Notes under the pieces: model-generated
What the model saw: the letters and a program-made list of their open reading frames with translations, nothing else
The model's database searches: none
What the model was told of the DNA's origin: nothing
Part shown: positions 5,203 through 9,680 of the stretch, one piece after another
How the letters are laid out: each line of letters begins with the position of its first letter
How positions within the stretch are numbered: position 1 is the stretch's first letter
Translations under genes and position numbers: made by a program
DNA from: Eubacteriales Family XIII. Incertae Sedis bacterium
Lineage (GTDB): Bacteria > Bacillota > Clostridia > Peptostreptococcales > Anaerovoracaceae
Direction: 5' to 3'
DNA: 9,680 nt
NCBI GenBank assembly: GCA_031290715.1
Contig: JAITNA010000120.1
Span: forward strand, 1-9,680

Positions 5203-6961
5203 ACGGATCGAGTCAACGGAAGCGCTTCGGATTTTTGTGGATTCCACGGCGGTGTACACCTACGTCGCCGATTTTGAAACGGATGAAATCCTCATGGTCA
5301 ATCGGTATTACGCGAAAAATCTCGGCGTTCCCATCCCGCGGATGGAGGGGCGCAAATGCTGGGAATTTGTGAACGGCGAGGGCGAGGGGCGCTGCGCGTT
5401 TTGCCCGAGGGATTTCGATCTGGACGGCAACGGGCGCTTCGATCCGGGGCCCTGCACGGCGGAGGCGTACAACCCCACGCTCGGTATCTGGGGCAAATGG
5501 ACGGGGCAGGGGATCACGTGGGCCGACGGGCGGCGGGCGCATTTGATGACCGTTGTGGACATCAGCAGCGAGAAGCTTTTGCGCGAGGAGCTGACTTATC
5601 TCGCGTACTACGACCGGGCGTTGAATATCCCGAACCGCACGAAGATCGAGAAGGATATCGCGGAGCGCCCCGGCGGCAATTTCTGCCTGATCGCGTTCGA
5701 CTATATTTCCCTGCGCTATATCAACGACGCCTACGGAAGAAAATTGGTGGACGCCTTGCTCAAGGCGGTGATCTCGTGGATCGGCAGCTTCGATTTGCAG
5801 CATTACGAAATCTACCGTGTCGACAGCGACGAGTTTTGCCTGCTCTTTGACAACGCGGATATGATGAGCGCGAGCGGGCTCGCGGACCGGCTGCATGAGC
5901 GCTTTCAGGAACCGTGGGAAATCAACATCGGCGGGGAGGTAACGACGATGTCGTGCCGGATCGCCGTTTGCGTGATCGACGGCCGGCTTGGTTTCAAAAC
6001 GCCGGAGGATATCCTCGCCATCATCGACCGTACGCTTGATATCTCGAAAGAGCGTCAGGGCGTCGCGGTGTACGATCAGGACATGGACGGAATCCTCAAG
6101 CGGGATTTGCAGCTTGAAGTCAGCCTGAAAAATTGTGTGCAGGAGGGGATGGTCGGCTTCGATGTTTACTTTCAGCCGATCGTCGATCCCAAAAGCGAGA
6201 AGTGGATCGGCCTGGAAGCGCTGTGCCGTTGGGACAGCCCCGAGTTCGGGCGAATCCCGCCGCTCGTGTTCATCCGAATCGCCGAGCAGATCGGCGTAAT
6301 CAACAAGCTTGGGTACTGGGTTTTGGATACGGCCATCGGCATTTGCGCGGAGCTGCGGCTCGACACGATCGAAGGCTTCTTTCTCGACGTCAATCTGTCC
6401 CCCTCGCAGATGTCTGACGATACGCTGATCAACAAGGTGCTGATTTCCCTGCAAAAACACAATTTCCCCGCGCAAAATCTGTCACTGGAGGTCACGGAGA
6501 GCCAGGAGCTCAGCGATACGGACTATTCGCATACGACCATCGAACGCCTGAAATCATTGGAAATCAAGATGGCGCTCGACGATTTCGGGACGGGCTATTC
6601 CAATTTCAACAATCTGCGGAACCTGCCCGTGAGCATTTTGAAAACGGAGAAACAGTTTATCGATAACATTGTGAGCGATATGTACCAACAGTTTCTCTCG
6701 AAGGTGCTTGTCGACCTCGCGCACGAGGCAGATATGCGGCTGATCGCCGAGGGCGTCGAAACGCCCGAACAGATGAGGGAATTGATGAAAAACGGCGCGG
6801 ACTATTTTCAGGGATATCTTTTCGCGAAGCCGCTCACGCCGGAAGAGCTTGCGGCGAGCGTACACAAATTCCGCGAGCGGGATGGTATCTTCCGCGCAGT
6901 CAAGGAAGAATTGGGGATCGCGGGCGCGGGCGGCGCGGGCGGCGCCGGAGAGGGGGTTTGA
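5180..6961 (+). CDS. PAS-GGDEF(degenerate)-EAL protein, probable cyclic-di-GMP phosphodiesterase
   Basis: 593 aa, with no transmembrane helix, so likely cytosolic. Residues ~10-135 form a PAS-like sensor with cysteines C60, C72, C75 and C92, followed by 'VVDIS' at its exit. Residues ~140-315 are GGDEF-like, but the signature reads D-S-D-E-F (215-219) and the metal-binding strand is 'FDYISLRYIND', so cyclase activity is unlikely; GTP binding may remain. Residues ~325-575 are an EAL domain with the catalytic set visible: E346-A-L, N405, E437/E440, D467-D468 in DDFGTG, K488, E524 in AEGVET and Q544. This predicts hydrolysis of cyclic-di-GMP to pGpG. The C-terminus is a Gly-Ala repeat tail. ATG 5180 has GGGAG at 5171-5175; the longer open frame from 5090 lies within truA and adds an Arg-rich stretch unrelated to PAS. 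The position downstream of pilus-like genes fits cyclic-di-GMP control of type IV pili in clostridia, but that link is inference. Confidence 0.92.
   Translation: MSESGKLERIESTEALRIFVDSTAVYTYVADFETDEILMVNRYYAKNLGVPIPRMEGRKCWEFVNGEGEGRCAFCPRDFDLDGNGRFDPGPCTAEAYNPTLGIWGKWTGQGITWADGRRAHLMTVVDISSEKLLREELTYLAYYDRALNIPNRTKIEKDIAERPGGNFCLIAFDYISLRYINDAYGRKLVDALLKAVISWIGSFDLQHYEIYRVDSDEFCLLFDNADMMSASGLADRLHERFQEPWEINIGGEVTTMSCRIAVCVIDGRLGFKTPEDILAIIDRTLDISKERQGVAVYDQDMDGILKRDLQLEVSLKNCVQEGMVGFDVYFQPIVDPKSEKWIGLEALCRWDSPEFGRIPPLVFIRIAEQIGVINKLGYWVLDTAIGICAELRLDTIEGFFLDVNLSPSQMSDDTLINKVLISLQKHNFPAQNLSLEVTESQELSDTDYSHTTIERLKSLEIKMALDDFGTGYSNFNNLRNLPVSILKTEKQFIDNIVSDMYQQFLSKVLVDLAHEADMRLIAEGVETPEQMRELMKNGADYFQGYLFAKPLTPEELAASVHKFRERDGIFRAVKEELGIAGAGGAGGAGEGV
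6913..6939 (+). other. Potential G-quadruplex in the coding strand/mRNA
   Basis: Four G tracts of at least three (6913-6916, 6922-6924, 6928-6930, 6937-6939) are separated by loops of 5, 3 and 6 nt, which meets the usual G3+N1-7 rule. A further G5 (6952-6956) forms part of the next gene's ribosome site. The motif lies 23 nt before the TTG start at 6962. Whether it folds in vivo is unknown, and the GC-rich repeat could also form hairpins. Confidence 0.45.
6923..6949 (+). repeat. 9-bp tandem repeat encoding a Gly-Ala-Gly tail
   Basis: GGCGCGGGC occurs twice back to back (6923-6931, 6932-6940) and is followed by a third copy with two changes (6941-6949). It encodes G-A-G triplets at the C-terminus of the EAL protein. 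The unit length is a multiple of three, so copy-number changes would not shift the frame. Confidence 0.8.
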
Positions 6962-7867
6962 TTGGAGGAAAAGAATTTGTTCGGCCGTCTGCTTGCGGAG
7001 CGGGGGCGGCTCCTTTTAGACAGCGCGATGGGCTCGGCGCTCATTGAGGGCGGGCTTGGCCGCGGGGAGTCGTCGTCGGCGATGAACCTGAGGGCGCCCG
7101 AGGTCGTACAGGCGATCCACCGGCGCAACATTGAAGCGGGCTGCGACATCGTCACCGCCAATACCTTTGGCGTCGGCGCGCTTCTCATACAGGGGCAAAA
7201 GGCCAAATGGCCGGCCGCGGACGCGCTGCGCGCGGGCCTTGTCTGCGCGCGGGAAGCCGCGGCCGCGGGAGGGCCGGGCGGACGGCGAATCTATACGGCT
7301 CTCGACATCGGGCCGCTCGGGCCGATCATCGGCTTCACAGACGGCCTGGGCCATGAGGAAGCCCGCGGTTTTTTTGCGGAACAGGTCAGGGCGGGCGCGG
7401 ATGCGGGCGCGGATTTTGTATTCATCGAAACGATGTCCGATCTCGAAGAGATGAGGGACGCCGTACTTGCCGCGAAAGAGAATACATCGCTGCCGGTCCT
7501 TTGTACGATGACGTTTGCGGAAAACGGCAGGACCTTTATGGGAACGGATCCGGCGGCGTTCGCGAAGGCCGCGCAGTCGGCGGGCGCGGACGCGATCGGC
7601 GTCAATTGTTCACTTGGCCCGCTTGCGATGGTTCCGATCATCCGGGAGATCGCGGCCGCGGCGCGGGTGCCGGTAGCTGCGCAGCCCAACGCGGGACTGC
7701 CCGTGATGAAAAACGGCGAGGCCTGTTATGAAATGACGGCCGGCGAATTTGCGGACGGGATCGAACAACTGCTGAACGCGGGCGCGGATATTGTGGGCGG
7801 CTGCTGCGGGACGACGCCGGCGTTTATCGCGCGAATCAGGGCGATGATGACGTCGGGGAAATGTTGA
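6962..7867 (+). CDS. Stand-alone homocysteine S-methyltransferase domain protein
   Basis: 301 aa, a TIM-barrel Hcy-binding domain (Pfam S-methyl_trans type). It transfers a methyl group to homocysteine to make methionine, with Zn2+ activating the thiol. Visible motifs are 'LLLDSAMGSALIEGG' at the N-terminus, 'ANTFG', 'FIETMSDLEEMRDAV', 'GVNCSLGP' with zinc ligand C216, and 'GGCCGTTP' with C281-C282. The 65-residue spacing between the first and second cysteines is what I recall for the Hcy domain of Thermotoga MetH. Only this module is present: no pterin-binding, B12-binding or activation domain follows, so it is either part of a split MetH or uses another donor such as S-methylmethionine or betaine. 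The donor cannot be read from sequence. The start is TTG 6962, directly after the previous TGA and behind GGAGAGGGGG (6947-6956). TTG 6977, behind GGAGGA, is an alternative. The gene ends in a tandem in-frame double stop, TGATGA. Confidence 0.87.
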   Translation: MEEKNLFGRLLAERGRLLLDSAMGSALIEGGLGRGESSSAMNLRAPEVVQAIHRRNIEAGCDIVTANTFGVGALLIQGQKAKWPAADALRAGLVCAREAAAAGGPGGRRIYTALDIGPLGPIIGFTDGLGHEEARGFFAEQVRAGADAGADFVFIETMSDLEEMRDAVLAAKENTSLPVLCTMTFAENGRTFMGTDPAAFAKAAQSAGADAIGVNCSLGPLAMVPIIREIAAAARVPVAAQPNAGLPVMKNGEACYEMTAGEFADGIEQLLNAGADIVGGCCGTTPAFIARIRAMMTSGKC

Positions 7868-7886
7868 TGAAAGGTAATTATTCAGG

Positions 7887-7908
7887 CATGGGCAAATAGG
7901 CGCCCATG
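7887..7908 (+). promoter_or_regulatory. Hairpin in the dCMP deaminase 5' leader
   Basis: CATGGGC (7887-7893) and GCCCATG (7902-7908) form a perfect 7-bp stem with an 8-nt loop. The hairpin sits in the 71-nt gap between the methyltransferase and the dCMP deaminase, about 20 nt before that gene's ribosome site. No T run follows, so it is not a typical intrinsic terminator. It may be an operator, an RNA-processing site, or chance. The rest of the gap holds no recognisable promoter. Confidence 0.4.
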
Positions 7909-7938
7909 GGAAGCAATAGCGATAAGAAAGGGAGAATA

Positions 7939-8400
7939 ATGGAACGACCAACCTGGGATGAGTACTTTATGGGCATTGCAAAACTGACGGCCGAGCGGTC
8001 TACCTGCCTTCGGCGCAGCGTCGGCGCGGTCATCGTGCAGGACAAGCATATCGTCGCGACGGGTTACAACGGAGCGCCGCGCGGGATCGAACACTGCGCG
8101 GAACGCGGCGGCTGTCTGCGCGAAGAATTGGGCGTCCCCTCGGGCGAGCGGCACGAACTCTGCCGGGCCTTGCACGCCGAGCAAAACGCGATTATTCAAG
8201 CGGCGACATTCGGACATAGCATCGAGGGGTCGACGATCTACATCACACATCAGCCCTGTATTATCTGCGCCAAAATGATCATCAACGCGGGGATCAAGAA
8301 AATCCTCGTGAGCGAGGGGTATCCGGACAACTACGCGGTGGAAATCCTCGGGGAAGCGGGGCTCAAGATCGTTTCGTTAGAGAGCGGGGGCGGCGATTAA
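7939..8400 (+). CDS. comEB: Deoxycytidylate (dCMP) deaminase, ComEB family
   Basis: 153 aa, zinc-dependent deaminase converting dCMP to dUMP, the substrate of thymidylate synthase. The catalytic site is H79-A-E81 (HAEQNAI) with P-C107-x2-C110 (PCIICAKMI); Glu81 is the proton shuttle. A second, structural metal site is suggested by C53, C59, H72 and C75 in the insert 'HCAERGGC...GERHELC', as in T4 and Bacillus ComEB-type enzymes. Length and motifs are typical. ATG 7939 has GGGAG at 7930-7934. An in-frame ATG at 7906 would add 11 residues (MGSNSDKKGRI) that start inside the leader hairpin, so it is not chosen. The TAA is followed with no gap by the ATG of the next gene. The comEB-tagO order is seen in many Bacillota. 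Confidence 0.96.
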   Translation: MERPTWDEYFMGIAKLTAERSTCLRRSVGAVIVQDKHIVATGYNGAPRGIEHCAERGGCLREELGVPSGERHELCRALHAEQNAIIQAATFGHSIEGSTIYITHQPCIICAKMIINAGIKKILVSEGYPDNYAVEILGEAGLKIVSLESGGGD

Positions 8401-9480
8401 ATGACGGACATCGCCCAGGTTCGGATCGCGGCGTTTTGCTGCTTTGTTCTGGCATTCGCCGTCGCTGCGGCTGTGACGCCCCTTTCCATGCGCATCGCGG
8501 AAAAGATCGGCGCCATCGACGTCCCCGGGGACGCGCGGCGTATGCATAGCGCGCCCGTCCCGAGATTGGGCGGCTTGGCCATCGCGGTTTCCTTTCTCAT
8601 CGTGATGTTCATTTGCCGGGAACAGGTGCTGCAGCGCTATGCCTGGGTGCTTGATTCGGCTGAAATCTTAGAAAAGCTGACCGCCGTTTTCATTGGCGGG
8701 ATCATCATCTTCATCGTCGGCCTTATAGACGACATGCTGAACCTCAAGGCGTGGATCAAACTCATAGGGCAGGCCGGATGCGCGGCGGCCGCGTTTTTTC
8801 TCGGCGTTCGCATTCCCGCTATCGGCCTGTTCGGCTGGCAGTTTTCCACCGAGTCGGGCGTCGTCGTCAGCTTCATTATTACCGTGCTGTGGCTCGTCGC
8901 CATCACCAATATGATCAACCTCATCGACGGCCTTGACGGGCTTGCGGCCGGCGTGTCGGGCATTGCGGCGATCGCGATCGCGTATGCCGACTATATTCAC
9001 GGCCAGTATACGGCGGCCTTCGCCATGGTCGTTCTCGCGGGGGCGGCGTTTGGATTCCTGCCGTTCAACTTCTTTCCGGCCAAGGTGTTCATGGGGGACA
9101 GCGGAGCGATGTTCCTCGGCTTCACGCTCGCTTCGCTTTCCATTATCGGCCCCGCGAAAAGCGCTACCATTATGGCGACGATCGCGCCGGTCCTCGTGTT
9201 GGGCGTCCCCGTGTTCGACGTCGCCTTTGCGATGATCCGGCGGCGGATTCGCGGCAAGTCGATCTTCTCCGCCGACAAAGGTCATCTGCACCATCAGCTC
9301 ACGCGCATCGGCATGGGGCAGCGGCGCTCGGTGCTCATGCTGTACGGAATCAGCGGGATCATGGGGATTGCCGCCATTGTTTTCAGCCGCGATCTCTTCG
9401 TGGAAGCGAGCGGGCTGTTTGTCATTGCTGTTGTTTTTATCTTTATTTTTATCTGGGGATGGAATCGAGGGGGGGAGTGA
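8401..9480 (+). CDS. tagO: Undecaprenyl-phosphate GlcNAc-1-phosphate transferase, TagO/WecA family
   Basis: 359-aa polytopic membrane protein with about 10-11 hydrophobic helices. It transfers a sugar-1-phosphate (typically GlcNAc-1-P from UDP-GlcNAc) to undecaprenyl phosphate, the first step of wall teichoic acid or other surface glycopolymer synthesis. Visible family motifs: 'DVPGDARRMHSAPVPRLGG' near the N-terminus, 'GLIDD' with D110-D111 (Mg2+), 'NLIDGLDGL' with N173, D176 and D179, 'FMGDSG' with D233, and the nucleotide-binding 'KGHLHHQL' (H295, H297, H298). The HLHH form fits TagO/WecA and not MraY. It starts immediately after the dCMP deaminase stop, with a GGGGGCGG stretch upstream. 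The C-terminus ends after a G7 run (9469-9475). No clear terminator hairpin follows. Confidence 0.93.
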   Translation: MTDIAQVRIAAFCCFVLAFAVAAAVTPLSMRIAEKIGAIDVPGDARRMHSAPVPRLGGLAIAVSFLIVMFICREQVLQRYAWVLDSAEILEKLTAVFIGGIIIFIVGLIDDMLNLKAWIKLIGQAGCAAAAFFLGVRIPAIGLFGWQFSTESGVVVSFIITVLWLVAITNMINLIDGLDGLAAGVSGIAAIAIAYADYIHGQYTAAFAMVVLAGAAFGFLPFNFFPAKVFMGDSGAMFLGFTLASLSIIGPAKSATIMATIAPVLVLGVPVFDVAFAMIRRRIRGKSIFSADKGHLHHQLTRIGMGQRRSVLMLYGISGIMGIAAIVFSRDLFVEASGLFVIAVVFIFIFIWGWNRGGE

Positions 9481-9496
9481 TTGCGGCTGCACGGCC

Positions 9497-9525
9497 TTGA
9501 CTCGATTACGGCGGCGATTTATAAT
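9497..9525 (+). promoter_or_regulatory. Near-consensus sigma-A/sigma-70 promoter for the antitoxin gene
   Basis: The -35 box TTGACT (9497-9502) and a perfect -10 box TATAAT (9520-9525) are separated by exactly 17 nt. The predicted transcript starts near 9532, about 40 nt before the ATG at 9571. It is the only strong promoter I see in the window and sits in its most AT-rich stretch. Confidence 0.85.
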
Positions 9526-9554
9526 GTAATACAATAGATAGCAAATGTGTTACA
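9525..9554 (+). promoter_or_regulatory. Imperfect inverted repeat, candidate antitoxin operator
   Basis: TGTAATAC (9525-9532) and GTGTTACA (9547-9554) are inverted copies with one mismatch. Their centres are 22 nt apart, about two helical turns. They span the end of the -10 box and the predicted transcription start, where an autorepressing ribbon-helix-helix antitoxin would block RNA polymerase. Binding is inferred, not shown. Confidence 0.45.
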
Positions 9555-9570
9555 GAAAGGAAGGCTATAT

Positions 9571-9680
9571 ATGGCGACGATTACGGTACGTCTTGACGAT
9601 ACGACGAAAATACAACTCGACAATTTCTGCCGCGAAGTAGGTTTGACCACATCGGCAATCATGAAAATGTTCGCGACGAA
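9571..9680 (+). CDS. RelB/DinJ-type antitoxin, N-terminal part (3' partial)
   Basis: The window ends after 36 codons of this gene. The visible protein begins MATITVRLDD, then a helix 'TTKIQLDNFCREVGL', then 'TTSAIMKMFAT'. This is the ribbon-helix-helix start of RelB/DinJ antitoxins: a beta strand of alternating residues for DNA contact, then 'K..L......GL..S.A...F'. Such antitoxins repress their own operon and neutralise a RelE/YafQ-type mRNA-cleaving toxin, which is expected just downstream but is outside the window. ATG 9571 is preceded by AGGAAGG (9558-9564) at good spacing and by its own promoter, so it is probably an independent unit separate from the long operon upstream. A solo regulator of the same fold is possible. 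Confidence 0.83.
   Translation, partial: MATITVRLDDTTKIQLDNFCREVGLTTSAIMKMFAT

Noticed and set aside
5213..6475. 420-codon open frame on the - strand, antisense to the EAL protein
   Set aside because: Composition is Arg/Asp/His-rich and without motifs; the + strand frame has clear PAS and EAL motifs.
7887..7915. Hairpin as an intrinsic terminator after the methyltransferase
   Set aside because: No T run follows the stem, and the stem is short.
8401..9480. MraY (phospho-MurNAc-pentapeptide transferase)
   Set aside because: The KGHLHHQL motif and the 'VPGDARRMHSAPVPRLGG' start fit the TagO/WecA branch, and there are no mur genes nearby.
8668..9534. 288-codon open frame on the - strand across tagO
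   Set aside because: Highly charged, low-complexity antisense shadow of a membrane-protein gene; it would also read through the antitoxin promoter.
1..9680. CRISPR array, tRNA or rRNA gene, insertion sequence, prophage or defence island
   Set aside because: No spaced direct repeats, no cloverleaf-like sequence, and no transposase, integrase or phage gene in any frame; nearly all bases are accounted for by the listed genes.

Overview
The window looks like chromosomal DNA from a GC-rich member of the Bacillota, probably class Clostridia. The supporting signs are a pcrA-ligA junction as in Bacillus and Clostridia, a LigA that resembles my recollection of the Lachnospiraceae-type enzyme, a ComEB dCMP deaminase next to a TagO/WecA-type transferase, and a Cys-containing PAS domain of a kind common in clostridial cyclic-di-GMP proteins. 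I cannot name a genus. All genes are on the + strand and packed head to tail. The sequence is rich in GC and in G runs, except for the short gap before the last gene.

Layout: (1) 1-295, the C-terminal end of a PcrA/UvrD-type helicase, cut by the window edge. (2) 349-2364, NAD-dependent DNA ligase LigA. (3) 2361-3815, a protein that reads as a fusion of a degenerate PilM-like (actin-fold) half and a PilN-like half, i.e. GspL-like. (4) 3812-4405, a PilO/GspM-like single-pass membrane protein. (5) 4402-5202, TruA. (6) 5180-6961, a PAS-GGDEF-EAL protein with a broken GGDEF signature and an apparently intact EAL active site. (7) 6962-7867, a stand-alone homocysteine S-methyltransferase domain. (8) 7939-8400, dCMP deaminase. 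(9) 8401-9480, TagO/WecA-type sugar-phosphate transferase. (10) 9571-end, the start of a RelB/DinJ-type antitoxin behind its own near-consensus promoter.

Genes 2-6 overlap one another (4-nt ATGA overlaps at 2361, 3812 and 4402, and a 23-nt overlap at 5180). Gene 7 starts directly after gene 6, and gene 9 directly after gene 8. No promoter or terminator is visible inside the block, so it is probably read as one or two long transcripts. A break is possible in the 71-nt gap at 7868-7938.

Functional themes are DNA repair/replication (pcrA, ligA), tRNA modification (truA), nucleotide and one-carbon metabolism (dCMP deaminase, homocysteine methyltransferase) and cell-envelope glycopolymer synthesis (tagO). 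The unexpected part is the pair of type IV pilus/type II secretion alignment-complex-like genes wedged between ligA and truA and followed by a probable cyclic-di-GMP phosphodiesterase. I see no sign of an entirely new defence or mobile system. The best leads are the degenerate PilMN/PilO pair, a G8 tract in the pilMN-like gene, a potential mRNA G-quadruplex before the methyltransferase, and the antitoxin promoter/operator.
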